Part shown: positions 16,166 to 29,100 of the stretch, piece by piece
Numbering within the stretch: the stretch's first letter is position 1
Layout: every line of letters begins with the position of its first letter
Assembly: GCF_009647655.1 (NCBI RefSeq)
Contig: NZ_WJFD01000001.1
Span: 310,001-374,000 of the forward strand
DNA: 64,000 nucleotides
Direction: 5' to 3'
Source: Chitinophaga sp. SYP-B3965
GTDB lineage: Bacteria > Bacteroidota > Bacteroidia > Chitinophagales > Chitinophagaceae
Translations under genes and position numbers: made by a program
The notes under the pieces: generated by a model
What the model saw: only the letters and a program-made list of their open reading frames with translations
What the model was told of the DNA's origin: nothing
Databases searched by the model: none

Positions 16166-16278
16166 GCTATATATTTATGTATTATAGAATATGTCCTGCG
16201 GAAACCCAATAAAATCCAGCCTGCATATTTGTAATGCCATCTATATAGAACGCCCCTGTAACCTTGTTCTATCTAGAA

Positions 16279-19200
16279 ATGAGAAGCTTTGTTTACGTGA
16301 TTGTTCTGCTCCTGATGAGAGCACCTGCGTTTGCGTTATCTGATGATATGGATACTTTACCGTATATCATTTCTCACTATACAGATGAGAATGGTCTGCC
16401 TCAAAATAGTGTAAAGTTCATAGCGCCGGATGATGAAGGATTTCTATGGCTGGCCACGGAAAACGGACTCGTTCGTTTTGAAGGAGACCGGTTCCGTAAT
16501 TTCAACAGCAGCAGCCGCATCTCTTATATTTACTCCAATGCTGCAAGGAACCAACTTTTTGCAAGAACAGACAGAAGGGAAGCTATCCGGGTAGAGAACG
16601 GCCGAACGGTTACGTTTACACGTAATCCCTCCACAGAAGACGATTATGAATTCCTGATGTACAGTGATACGTCTTTCATTTATCCTGTTAGCGGGCTCCC
16701 CAATCCTTTTGCAGAAGTGATCAGCCCCAATCATTTCCTGATCCCTGTGGATGCCCAGGAGTACTATATGATCGGTATGGACAGTATCAGGTTTGTCAAC
16801 AAAAAGCAGGAACAATACCGCTTTAAATTCCCTATATCCAATCCCTGGAAATTCTTCACCATTGGGGACAGTCTTTATCAACTGGCGGACAACGGAGAGA
16901 TCGTTTTTTTTGATAAAGACAAACCTGTGAACGTGATGGTGAGGGGTGACATCCTGCAACATCCTGCTTATCAAACCGGCAAAGCACATACTCAGTTGTA
17001 CTGGAACTTTGTGGCGGAACAACTTTTCTTTTACCTGGATCAGCAATGTTACCTCGTCAATGTATTACCGGATGGTGCTTTGGAAACCACCCTGGTAGTA
17101 AAGGATTTTGATTTTACACAGCAATCCATCCTTTCTATTTATTATGATAACTTAAATAAGCGGGTATACCTGGGCAGCCGTTCTAAAGGATTGTTTGTTT
17201 ATACCTGGAAGCAATTTCATCCTTTCAGAACAGGAGAAGGAGAGCGGGATGTGTATTATGCACAGGCGCCATTTGGTGATAACGGCATCGTAACACCGCA
17301 GGGAGTTTTATTTGATAAGCAGGGTAAATTTTCCCTGCTGCCCCTGTTCACGCAGGTGGATGAAGGGTATGATCATTACAGCATGCAGGTGGATAAGGCA
17401 GGCAACATCTGGTGCAAATTCGGCCATTACCTTTATAAAATAAATGCAGCCTGTACGGAGATACTGTGGTCCAGGGAATTCCATGACGATATCAACCAGC
17501 TCTATGCGGATACTACCGGCCGTTTATGGATCGGTGGTGAAAAATCCGGCCTCTATTATCTTTCTACGGAAGATGAAAAACCCGTACCGCTTTTATATAC
17601 GGCCGCTATAAAGGATGCTTCCTGCATGCAGCTGGAAAACGCGGATACCATGTGGGTAGGGAGCGGCCAGGGGTTGTTCCGCATTCATATCAGCAAACAC
17701 AAGATAGATACTATCAAAGGCATGGAGCAGGTGTATGTAAGAAGTTTATACATTCCGCACAAGGATGAAGTATGGATCACTACTTATGGGCATGGTTTCT
17801 ACCTGCACCGGCAAAACAGGATAACTGCCCTGCCGCTGGACAAATTAAAGTACCTGGCCTTTACGCACTGCATTATTGGCGATGCATACGGTTACTTCTG
17901 GATCACTACCAATAAAGGACTGTTCAAAGCATCCCGCAAAGACCTGCTGGCTTATGCAGACTGGAAGCAGGACCTCGTATATTATTTCTACTATGGGAAA
18001 AACCAGGGTTTTTATACAAATGAATTTAATGGCGGATGCCAGCCCTGCGCTTTAAAACTCTCCAATGGAGATATCTCCCTGCCTTCCCTGGATGGTATTG
18101 TGCGTTTCTCTCCCGATGCTTTGAACCGCGACCTGCCGGTAAGGAAGTTATTCCTGGATGAAGTGGAGCTGGACGGACATACTTTACCGGCAACAGATAC
18201 CATCAACCTGCCTAACAACTTCCTGCAATTCAAACTGCATATCAGCACGCCTTTTTTTGGCGACAACTATAACACACAGATCTTTTATTCTGTAGCAGGA
18301 GAAGGAAATGATATATGGTTGCCGGTGGAAAGCAGCCGCATCATTTCGTTCTCTTCCATGCCCTCCGGTACTTATCACCTGCGCATCCGTAAGATCAATG
18401 GTTTTGGCGCGAATAACTTTACGGAGCGGTTGATCGTATTCACCGTGGAGCTGGCCTGGTTTGAAACACTCTGGTTCCGGTTACTGATGATAGGGCTGTT
18501 GGCTTTGTCTATTGTGGCCTACCTGCGTTGGCGCATCACCCGCATCCAATACAAAAATCATTTGCTGGAAACACATGTGTCTGACAGAACAAGGGAACTA
18601 AAGCAGGCATTGGATTACCTGCAGGCTTCAGAAAATAAATTGCGCAAACAGACATTGATGCAGCAACGGCTGATAGCGGCTATCACACATGATATCAAAA
18701 CGCCCATGAAGTTCCTCATGCTGTTATCAAACAACAGGAACACCGGCGATAAAAGTGCGAAAGCGGTATATGATGCGTTGTACAAGATGTATCACCTGGT
18801 GGAGAACCTCATTCAATATATGAAAACGCATATTAAAGGCGAAGGGGTTGTTTTAGAAGCAGTATGCCTGCATGATCTGCTGGAAGAGAAAGCCGGCATC
18901 TTCCGACCTATTGCCGCTGCAAGGGAAGTGGAGATCTTTAATAATACGGAAGCCGGTACCAAAGTATTGGTGAACCGCCAGCTGCTGGCAGTAGTGATGC
19001 ATAACCTGCTGGATAACGCGGTAAAGTATACCACGCAGGGTTCTATCACTATTGAAGCCGTTCACCTGGCTAATGAAGTGCGCATTCATTTTAAAGATAC
19101 AGGCATTGGCATGCAGCCTGTGCTGGCGGACTGGGTGAATCAATATAATGCTACGGACACGCAGGTGCATAATGGCATCGGCCTGCTGATAGTGATAGAA

Positions 19201-19296
19201 CTCCTGCTGCTGATCAATGGTAAATTGAAAGTAACGCCCAATACAGATGCGGGAACAACCGTTTCAGTGATACTGGATGTAAATAATAACAACTAA
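16279..19296 (+). CDS. Sensor histidine kinase with two-component-regulator propeller and Y_Y_Y domain
   Basis: The ATG at 16279 is preferred over an in-frame TTG at 16264. A signal peptide (FVYVIVLLLMRAPAFA) is followed by a periplasmic beta-propeller with repeats such as DDEGFLWLATENGLVRFEG, DTTGRLWIGGEKSGLYYL and DAYGYFWITTNKGLFKAS (about residues 25-640). Next come a Y_Y_Y-type Ig-like domain (about 650-740), one TM (about 745-765) and a cytoplasmic kinase with H-box ITHDIKTP, N-box HNLLDNAVKYT, G1 DTGIGM and G2 NGIGLL. About 1,005 residues. Unlike classic hybrid (HTCS) proteins it has no receiver or DNA-binding domain; its partner is probably the response regulator gene whose stop overlaps its own by 3-4 bases on the other strand. 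It likely senses a surface or polymer signal. Confidence 0.9.
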   Translation: MRSFVYVIVLLLMRAPAFALSDDMDTLPYIISHYTDENGLPQNSVKFIAPDDEGFLWLATENGLVRFEGDRFRNFNSSSRISYIYSNAARNQLFARTDRREAIRVENGRTVTFTRNPSTEDDYEFLMYSDTSFIYPVSGLPNPFAEVISPNHFLIPVDAQEYYMIGMDSIRFVNKKQEQYRFKFPISNPWKFFTIGDSLYQLADNGEIVFFDKDKPVNVMVRGDILQHPAYQTGKAHTQLYWNFVAEQLFFYLDQQCYLVNVLPDGALETTLVVKDFDFTQQSILSIYYDNLNKRVYLGSRSKGLFVYTWKQFHPFRTGEGERDVYYAQAPFGDNGIVTPQGVLFDKQGKFSLLPLFTQVDEGYDHYSMQVDKAGNIWCKFGHYLYKINAACTEILWSREFHDDINQLYADTTGRLWIGGEKSGLYYLSTEDEKPVPLLYTAAIKDASCMQLENADTMWVGSGQGLFRIHISKHKIDTIKGMEQVYVRSLYIPHKDEVWITTYGHGFYLHRQNRITALPLDKLKYLAFTHCIIGDAYGYFWITTNKGLFKASRKDLLAYADWKQDLVYYFYYGKNQGFYTNEFNGGCQPCALKLSNGDISLPSLDGIVRFSPDALNRDLPVRKLFLDEVELDGHTLPATDTINLPNNFLQFKLHISTPFFGDNYNTQIFYSVAGEGNDIWLPVESSRIISFSSMPSGTYHLRIRKINGFGANNFTERLIVFTVELAWFETLWFRLLMIGLLALSIVAYLRWRITRIQYKNHLLETHVSDRTRELKQALDYLQASENKLRKQTLMQQRLIAAITHDIKTPMKFLMLLSNNRNTGDKSAKAVYDALYKMYHLVENLIQYMKTHIKGEGVVLEAVCLHDLLEEKAGIFRPIAAAREVEIFNNTEAGTKVLVNRQLLAVVMHNLLDNAVKYTTQGSITIEAVHLANEVRIHFKDTGIGMQPVLADWVNQYNATDTQVHNGIGLLIVIELLLLINGKLKVTPNTDAGTTVSVILDVNNNN

Positions 19297-19931
19297 AGCG
19301 GCGTACTGTACATCTTTACTTTTTCCAGTAATTCTACAATGTTGGAAATGCCCAGTTTTTCAAATACCCGCGTTTTGTAAGTGCTTACCGTAGTTACCTG
19401 CAGGTGCAGCATCTCTGCTATCTTTGCAACAGGAATACCTTTGGTAAGCAGGTTCATCACTTCTATCTCACGGCCGGATAAGTTGGCCAGTGGATTTTGC
19501 ACTGGTTCCCGGTGTGTGTTGAGCATGTTCAGCATCTGTTCCCGTGTAGCGGCGCTCATGTATTTCTGGTGATTCAATACAGTAAGTATCGCATTCCTGA
19601 TCTCATCTTCCGGGGAATATTTTACCAGGTAGCCATCTGCACCTGCCTGCATATAATTGATAGCAAACAGCTGTTCATCATATCCTGAAAAGATAAGGAT
19701 TTTGATCTTGGGCTGCCGGAGTTTAACCGCATCTATCATCTGAAGACTGTTGCCGCCGGGAATATTAATGTCCAGGATGAGAAGGTCAAAAGGCTGTTGA
19801 TCCAGCATCGTAATGACCTGGTCAAAGGTTTCTGCTTCCTTGATGGAAGTAGGCAATGTAAGAGTAGATATAATGTGCGTAACGCCCAACCTTACAATGG
19901 TATGGTCATCCGCAACCAGGATAGTTTTCAT
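19293..19931 (-). CDS. LuxR/NarL-type response regulator
   Basis: This 212-residue protein has an N-terminal receiver domain with acidic pair D8/D9, phosphoacceptor D54 in LLILDINIPGG and the conserved Lys in the YLVKYSPEDE loop. A C-terminal LuxR helix-turn-helix follows (NLSGREIEVMNLLTKGIPVA, then VTTVSTYKTRVFEKLGISN). It overlaps the end of the propeller kinase on the opposite strand and is divergent from the giant adhesin gene across 257 bases. That position suggests it is phosphorylated by that kinase and controls the adhesin. This regulatory link is inference from position. Confidence 0.92.
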   Translation of the reverse strand: MKTILVADDHTIVRLGVTHIISTLTLPTSIKEAETFDQVITMLDQQPFDLLILDINIPGGNSLQMIDAVKLRQPKIKILIFSGYDEQLFAINYMQAGADGYLVKYSPEDEIRNAILTVLNHQKYMSAATREQMLNMLNTHREPVQNPLANLSGREIEVMNLLTKGIPVAKIAEMLHLQVTTVSTYKTRVFEKLGISNIVELLEKVKMYSTPL

Positions 19932-20044
19932 TTTTACATAGGTTATGTTGTCCGCCTTGCATCAGGCAGGCCCGTTAGAGCCAGTGAAACAAAAGTAATA
20001 TAATTTAAAAACCATTGTCTTTTCTAACTATTTCTTTCTTCAAA

Positions 20045-20060
20045 GTAGAATTAATACTAC
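20045..20060. promoter_or_regulatory. Imperfect palindrome between response regulator and adhesin genes
   Basis: The 16 bases GTAGAATTAATACTAC equal their reverse complement at 14 of 16 positions. They lie about 113 bases upstream of the regulator start and 129 bases upstream of the adhesin ATG, in the only DNA shared by both promoters. LuxR-type regulators bind such dyads as dimers. No clear TAnnTTTG element was found in this gap. Confidence 0.3.
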
Positions 20061-20188
20061 ATGGTAGGCGTACTTCCTCTATAAGTTATTAGTGGCCATA
20101 TATATAGTTTCGCATTAATAAATCATGTGGACAGTTTAACCCTGCATGAACCCAGACGAACCATATTCCTAATGACCATAGTGAGCCT

Positions 20189-23100
20189 ATGAAGAATTTA
20201 ATACTCCTGGCGAAGCTGCGCGCTATGCTGCAGCCGCGTTACCTATTGTTGATCATTGTGAGTTTGCTTGTTGTTCCCTATGCCAAAGCTTCCGTTTTCC
20301 CGGTAACCAATACCAACGATGTTGGGGTGGGATCTTTGCGTCAGGCTATCCTGGATGCAAATGCGGCGGGTGCGGGCCCTCATAGTATCGTGTTTAACGT
20401 GTATGGCAATATTAATATTGCCACCAGCCTGCCGAATATTACGACCAGCCGGTTAACGATAGACGGGCAGAACAAGATCACCATCAACGCCAATAATACA
20501 GGTTCAGCTTTCTTCACTATACAAGGAAATGCGGTTACGGTGAAAGGTTTCACACTCCTGAACAATATAGGTATTGCCATGTATGTGCAACCTAACCTGG
20601 ATAGTGTGACGATCGCCGATATGAAGGTGAATACTGCAGGCACAGCCAACCTCGATAATATAGTATATATAGTAGGCGCTACCAATCACCTCACTATACG
20701 AAATATCACTTCTGACTATGGTCTGGAAACAGTATCTGCGCCCCGCTTCGGCAGGGCTTTTTATTTTGCCACCGGTAAACAGATGAACCTGCGGATCGAA
20801 GACATCAGGATCAAAGGACAAACAGACGCGGGTGTAGAAACACTTACCATGTTTGCGGAGTTCAGCGCTACAGCTCCTGTGGATACAGCCACTTTTAAGA
20901 ATATCACTTTTGCCACGCTGGATAAGGTTTTACGTGCTGGCAGTACTTTTAAGAATGTCACTTTTGAAAACACTTCCTTTGATGATTTTGTGAGCGGTCT
21001 TGATTATGCTTTCATGTTTGATGGCGTGGTAGAAAAAGTAACGTTTAAAAAATTATTCCTGGACCTTAAAAACAGGTTGGCTGCCAACCCGGAAAAGGAC
21101 TATGGTATTTGGTTTGTATCCGCTGCTTCAGATATTGTACTGGATGAGGTAGATATATTGCAGGGCGGTTTTTACAACGTGCTGTTCAGCAGTACCGCTA
21201 CAAATATTACGATTAAAGATTCCAAGATCAGGAACCTTCCTGCAACGCATAATGCATCCTCTAACCTTGTTTACTTCACGGGTGCCGTGAATGGACTGAC
21301 TATGACGAATGTGGCGCTGGAATCAGCTCCTGTGGACCTGATCCAGTACCCGCTTTATTTTGGAAGCACGTTAACTAATTCGCAGTTAAATAATATTACG
21401 ATAAAATATGCCCAGTTCGAAGGGATAACCGTTGTCGGCGCCATAACGAATGCGGTATGGGATGGTTTGAAGATAGAAGGAGTAAGGGATGGTATTAATT
21501 CGGTGGCGGCTGTAACAGGATTGGAGATCAAAAATTCTGTGATCAGCAGTAACCTGGTGGCAGGAACAGATGCCATTGAGTTCGGTGGTTCATTTCCCCG
21601 TACAGGTGTGAAGCTGATCAATAATACATTAGAAGGATTCGGGCGGTCCGGTCTGGTGGTCAATATGGTGAACCCTACGGCTAACTTTGAGCTGACCGGT
21701 AATATCATCCGTTCTAACGGACTGCATGGGATCTTCTTACATGCAGGGACCAATGTAACGAAGACAATTAATATCACCGGTAATAACCAGATCTACAATA
21801 ATGGCGGATCAGGTGTTTATTCTCATACTAATGATAATACGCAGGGGATTGTCATTACCGGTAACAGTATTTATAATAACACTATTAAAGGAATTGAACT
21901 GGCGGCTGCAGCCAATGGTAACTATAAAGGCGCCAACCGCCCGGTGATCGTTTCATCTGCTCCTGCCGGCGCTGGTACTTATACTGTAAATATAACCATC
22001 CCCGTAATTGCAACAGATGCGGTGGGGGCTACTTATACAGTGCATGTATACGCCAACGAAGTGGGTACTACGCCCACCAGCGGACGGCAACTGGTAGCTA
22101 CTTACACGAATGTGCCCGCAGGTACTTCCCCGCGTACCATTACCCATACAGGTACGGCTGGCGGATTTTGGACAGCCACACTTTCTTCTGCCAAAGGTAC
22201 CTCTGAATTCAGTGAACCGATGGTTATTTCGATAATAGGCCCCGGTGGTGTGAACACCGGCATTGGTGCATGGTACAGGGGGGATATAGGATTGAGTAGT
22301 GAGGTGTGGGCAGATGTGAGTGGTAATGGGAAAAGTATTCCTGCTGCTCCGTCAAAACCTGTTGTGGATAGTGTGACAGGGATCAATTTCAATCCCACGG
22401 CGGTATTTACAGCACCACAATATTATGGTAAGGGTAATGCGGTAGATCCTGCTACTTCTGTTTTGGGTAATGGCCCTCTCACGAGTGTGGGTATTTTTAG
22501 TGTGGCACAACCTACAGCCATCAATGGCAGCGGCATCTTCTACCAGATGACCACAAATGGTTATCCGGTTGGCGCTTCTCCGCAGTGGTCTAATAGTACA
22601 GCCTTGTGGGACGCACCTTATGGATACCGTGTGAATGTTGCATGGGGTGGAACTCTTGGCCAGCCACAGGTGTGGAGTTTTGTGAAAACCACAACGAACA
22701 TGAGCGTTTTCCGGGACCACAATACTGTGGGCAATACCAATGGAGCGTATCCGGGAACAGGCTTAACAGGAGGGAACTATGCTACCAATCTTGGTGTATG
22801 GCATGGCAGTGCTTATTTCCAGGGTAGCATACCGGAGATCATCATATATAAAGATATAAGTACCTTAACTGCCACGGATCGACTCAAGATAGAAAGTTAC
22901 CTGGCTGTTAAATATGGTGCTACGCTGGATGGAACAGATTACCTGGCCAGTGATGCTTCCGTTATATACACCGCTGCTGCGAATGCCGGTTATGGCAGGC
23001 GCATTACCGGTATTGGCCGTGATGATGTTTCCATACTGTTGCAAAAACAATCATTGAGTCAGGATACAGGTGTGGTGACACTGATTGCCGGCAACACGAT

Positions 23101-26100
23101 TGCACCCACTAACAAATTAAATAGTGCAACTATCGGGAACGATAAAGCATTTTTGCTGATCAGTGATAACGGCGGAACACTGTTATATAACCAGGCTGTT
23201 ACTGCTGTTACAGCTACCCAGCGGATGCTGCGTGTGTGGAAGGTAGAGAAAACAGCTAACTGGGATGATGCTGCAGACGTTACTTTAGAATACCAGGGCG
23301 GTGGATCGGGCAGTTACCTGCTTATTAGCACAGATGCTGCATTCAGCACTGTTACCAAAGAAGTACGTTTAGGGGCCAATGGCGCAGCTACCGTGAAAGG
23401 TGTTGATCTGCCGGATGGTGCTTACTTTACTTTTGGCCGTAGTCAAAAGACCCCGGGTGGTGTATTGGCAGGTTTGCAGGCATGGGTAAAAGCGGATGAA
23501 GGGATTGTTGTGAATGCCGCGAATGTGGCAAGCGGATGGATGGACCAGGGGCCTGTAACCAGGAACTGGACTTCAATCGGTAATAACAACATCACCTGGA
23601 GTAAGGCGGATATTAACTTCAATCCTTCCTTTAATTTTACCACTACGTCTTATTTTTCAACGCCACAGTTTGCAGGAGCATTTACTGCGGGAGAAGTCTT
23701 TTCTGTTCAATATTCAAATATTCCCAATAGCGTTGCTGCGGCTCATTTCCCCTGGGAATTCGGGGGCAATAGCGGTACCACATTGCAGCACTATAATTAT
23801 TCGAACGGTAATATTTATTCCCGCTTCGGCAGAACTACAAGGCCGGGCTTTTCATTGCAGGGGCTGGATATGCAGCGAGCGCACCTGATGAACAGCTGGA
23901 GTGCAACAAATGATATGGCGGAAGGGTTTGACGGTAAAGTGTATTACTCCACGAATGTAAATACGCCCTCCTTCTCCTTCCTGGCAAATAACTATGTAGG
24001 AGCCGGGCATCTTTCTGTGTTCAACGGGCACATCTCCGAAGTATTGCTGTTTGACCGCAAACTGACCGCCCCGGAAAGAACGCAGGTGAATAGTTACCTG
24101 GCGTTTAAATATGGTCTTACACTGAAAGACGCAGCCGGCGCCGCCACGGATTACATTGCCAGCGATGGCACTACCCGGATGTGGACAGCCGCACAGAATG
24201 TTGGATACAACAGGCGTGTTACCGGAATTGGCCTTGATGATAACGGTACCCTTAATCAGAAACAATCCGTTAGCCAGGATAGTGGTACAGTTGTGATTGC
24301 CCTCGGCAATGATATCGCTGCTTCCAATGGTGACAATACGAATACAATAACACAGGACAGATCTTTCTTTGTGTTTGCTGATAACGGTGGAACAGCCATG
24401 TTTAATACAACCGTGAATGCAGCGCCTGCCACGCAAAGGATGGCGAGAATATGGAAAGTGCAGAAAACTGCCTGGACGGATCAGAATGTTACTTTATCTG
24501 TGAATGATACAACGGATAACATTGTTCCGCAACATCTTCTTATCAGTAATGATCCTTCCTTTAGCAGCGGTGTGGTGGTATTGCCACTCACCAATGGAAA
24601 GATCACACTGAACAGCAGCCAGTTGGCAGATGGCGCCTACTTTACTTTCGGGATTTACCTGAAAGGTCCGGGCGGCGTTGCTGCAGGGATCGGTGCATGG
24701 TATCGTGGCGATTATGGTTTGAGTACTGCACAATGGACTGACTTCAGCGGCAGGAATATCAACCTCCGCCAGGATATTATCAACAACAGGCCGGGTGTAC
24801 GCAATATTGGTACAAACTTTAATCCTGCTGCTATCTTTAGCGGTGCACAATATTTCGGAAAAACAGGTGTGATTGATCCGGCAACTTCTGTTATGGGTAA
24901 TGACCTTATGCAGAATATTTCTGTATATAGTGCTGCTACAACAGACTTGCTGGCTGCCGCAGAAGCCGGTGCTCTATTCAGCCAGATGACCAGTAATGGA
25001 TACCCGGTAATAGCTTCCTCTTATCACGGTAATGGAAATAGCTATTGGGATGCGCCTTATAGCTTCAGGCAAAATACGCCATGGACCGGCACTTTTGGTG
25101 CGCCCTATGTGTGGAACTTTACCAAAAGGCTGAATGGTATGGGTATTTACCGGGATCGTGCTACCCTGATCGCCGATAATACAGCCCGTGATTTTGCTGG
25201 CGGTAATGGCGCTAATTATGCATCTAATATTGGTACATGGAATGGTGGTGGGTACTATATGAGGGGTACTATTTCTGAAGTTGTTATTTATAAAGAGATA
25301 GGTACGCATTCTGCAACAGACAGACTTAAGATAGAATCTTACCTGGCACTAAAATATGGTACTACCCTTAACCAAACACCTGCATCCAATTACCTGGCAT
25401 CGGATGGCTCCGTGTATTGGGATGCCACTGCCAATGCAGGATATGCACAAAGGATCACCGGTATAGGAAAGGATACCACTACAGCCTTACACCAAAAACA
25501 ATCTAAAAGTGTGAACAATGGTTTTGTAACCATTGCCATGGGGAATGCAATTGCAGCCAGCAATGCTGATAATGCAGGCAGCATTACCAACGACAGATCT
25601 TACCTGGTATTTGGAGATAATAATGGTCTTACCACTTATTCCAATAACATTACAGGTATAACAGGCGTGAGCAAAGTAATGCCACGTACCTGGAAAGTGG
25701 ATAAGACCAACTGGGCTGATCAGGATATCACATTAAAGATCCCTGATACCCGTCAGAAAACTTACCTCATCGTAAGTGCTGATGCTACGTTTGGTGCAGG
25801 TGATGCAGCTTATCTGATGACGGATAGTCTTGTAACCCTGAACAGCAGCAGCCTGCCGGATAACAGTTACTTTACTTTTGCAAGAGATCCATTGTCACCC
25901 AATGGTGTAAATGATGGCATCGCTTTATGGTTACGTGCGGATGATGGTGTTTCAGGTGGAGATAAATGGAGCGATTACAGTGGTTTTGATAATCATGCGT
26001 TGCAACCCGCAACTGCGAGCCGCCCTGTTACAGATGCAAGGGCTACCAACTTCAATTATGGATTTGTGTTTGATGGTACGAACGATTTCTTAAACATCAA

Positions 26101-29100
26101 CACAACGCGGGTAGACCCTTCAAATGCTACCATTTTCACTGTTGCATCCGGTAGCGGATATAATGCATACAGAGATCTGATCAGCAGTGGAAGTACTATT
26201 GGCATGGAGTTCAGGATCACGAATACGGGCCTGACTAATTACCTGGAAACGGATGGCGTTTCCATTGCAGGGGGAGGAGGGCTGAATACCCTCATTCCTA
26301 ACAGGCCGTATATTTTGAGTGCCACGCAGAATAATACCACCAATGGTATCAAACTGTACCAGAACTATGGGCTGGATGGTACGGGTACCAGCACGCTAAC
26401 CCCGGCTACGCAAAACCTGATAGGCATTGGATACCGATCATTTGGTCCGGCATTTTACTGGTTAGGCAATATCAATGAAGTTGTTATTTACAATAAAGTA
26501 TTAAATGACGGCCAGCGCCTGAAAGTGGAATCTTACCTCGCGCTGAAATATGGTATCACCATTAATCAAACAGCACCCACCAATTACCTGGCTTCAGATA
26601 GTTCCGTTTACTGGACTGCTGCAACCAATGGTGCGTTTAACAAACATATTACAGGTATCGGTCGTGATGATCTTACCCGTTTGAATACAAAACAATCACT
26701 CAGCCAGGATACCGGCTTTGTGACCATTGCATTAGGTAACGACGTAGCGTTGACCAATGAATTGAATGCAGGTGCTATCACCAACGACAAGTCTTTCTTC
26801 TTATTTGCGAATAACACCGGTGTTGCACGTTATGCGATACCTGTTACGGCAACTAATTCCAAATACCGAATGGAGCGGGTATGGAAAGTGGAGAAAACCA
26901 ACTGGACTGATCAGAATGTTACACTGAAAGCTACTTTCACAGACAAGGATAACTACCTGCTGATCAGTACAGATCCTACTTTTGCAACCATTGCACAGGA
27001 ATTGCCGGTGGATAATACTGGTAAGATCACCTTATCCTCCTCTCTGTTAGCACAAGGTTATTACTTTACTTATGGCTCTGATATCAAATCTCCGGGCGGT
27101 GTGGCCAATGGCCTGAAGCTCTGGGTGAAGGCGGATGATGGCGTGTTGCAAACAGATGGTTCTGTTGTAAGTTCCTGGTCTAACATGGCCAATGCTGCAC
27201 CGGGTTATAAAGTAGAACAAACCGTTGCGAGCCTTCAGCCTAAGTTCGTTGCTGCCGGCAGCAAGCTGCTGAACTTTAACCCGGCGGTACTTTTTGATGG
27301 TGGGGATGAACTGAAGAATTTAACACCTGTATTGCCGAATACTTCTCCTTTCAGTATGATCGCGGTAGGGAAGGATACCCGTGCTGTTATCTCTGGATGG
27401 ATGGCACCATTATCTATGGGTACAGGTGGTAATTCACCTGCTATGGACCTCGCGAAAGACGGGTACAGCCCCAATGGCTGGAATCCATGGATAGACGGGT
27501 CCGCACCTGTTGAATGGCCCGGAGGCAGTGCCTTATTATTTAATGGTAATACAGGAGGTACTAATCAACAGTCCCAGATCTTTGCATTGAGCACGGAGAA
27601 TGCTTCTACTGTTGCTGTAGACAATATCGTGAGTTGGGTAGATGGTTACAGGGAACAAACAACACTGGATGCCAAACGGCAGGCTTCTATAGGAACGCAG
27701 GCGTATGTTGGTTCCAGCGGTACCCCGGGTGAAGGCTGGAATGGCCTGGTACCGGAAGCCATCATCTACGACCGTAATTTAACGGATGCAGAAATGCGTG
27801 CGGTACAAACATACCTCGCTATTAAGTACGGGGTGTCTATGGATCAGCGCACACCTGTTAACTATGTATTGAATGATGCATCTGTTATCTGGGATGCTGC
27901 AACAAACAGCGGATATAAGAACAATATAGCCGGTATAGGCCGGCAGGATGCTTCTGCATTGGATCAGAAGCAATCCCGTAGTGTGAATGCAGGTGCGCAG
28001 GTGGCCATAGGGCTGGGCGCATTGGCAGATAATAACATCGCAAACACCAACAATTTTACTGCAGATAGAACATACCTCATATGGGGTGATGATGGTACTT
28101 CCACTTTGTTTAAAACACCTTTAACCGGTCATGCTGTAGCCAACTACCGCATGGCAAGGGTATGGAAAACACAGATGACGGCTTCAGTAGGAAATATACA
28201 GGTAGCAGTGCCATTTGATGCATTGCCGAATGCACAGCAAACATTCCTCCTGGTAAGTAATGATGCTACGATAGACGGAACGGATCAGTCTTATCCGTTA
28301 ACGGAGATCAGTGTGAACGGTGTGAAATATTATGCTGCTACAATTGCCGCAGCTAATGCACAGTATTTCAGCTTTGCATCTTCTATTAAAGCGCCGGGTG
28401 GTGTACCGGGTACAGCCCTGTGGTTGCGTTCTGATTATGGTACTTCTTCTACAACGAATAATACATCTATCGATACCTGGACGGATTTTGCTTCCAACCT
28501 GAATAATGTCACACAGGTTACGCCTGCCAGTCAGCCATTGTATCTGAACAATGCCGCTGGCAACATCAACTTCAACCCGGTAGTGAAATTTGATGGTGTT
28601 AATTCCGGTATGACGGGCGGTTCTATACTGAAAACCGATACTTATAATGCTGCCGCTGCTTTCCTGGTAAGTAACCAGGCAGCTGCCAATGCAGCCGTTC
28701 TCTTTACAGAACCAAATGTCACCGGCGCCAGTCCTAACTACTTTTCCCTTATGACTACCTGGTCCGATAATCTTGTTTACTGGGATGCTCCGTTTACAGG
28801 TAGCCGGATTTCTTATAATACGGGAGGCATAAATAACCAGACAATTCTCTGGACTACCACCAGCAATACATTGCTTCCTGCCAACAGGCAGGCTATTTAC
28901 AGGAATGGTACAAGCATGGTTACCGGGAATGGTACAGCCGTCTTTACAGGCAATAACAGTACCTTCTCGTTTGGCAGAAACGGTGCCGGCGCTCCATACA
29001 ATGGCCGTATTGGTGAATTGATCATTTATACCAGCGCTCTGACGCCAATCGAACAGCAAAGGATAAACACCTACCTGTCACTGAAGTATGGAACAACTTT

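Larger units (their letters stand above)
16005..16278. other. AT-rich gene-free stretch before the propeller kinase
   Basis: No coding frame of note. With the KilA-N remnant this completes a gap of almost 1 kb between intact genes (15289-16278). It holds a TATCTTTG promoter-like element, a perfect 18-base palindrome (listed separately) and runs of A/T. Nothing else was recognised. Confidence 0.6.
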
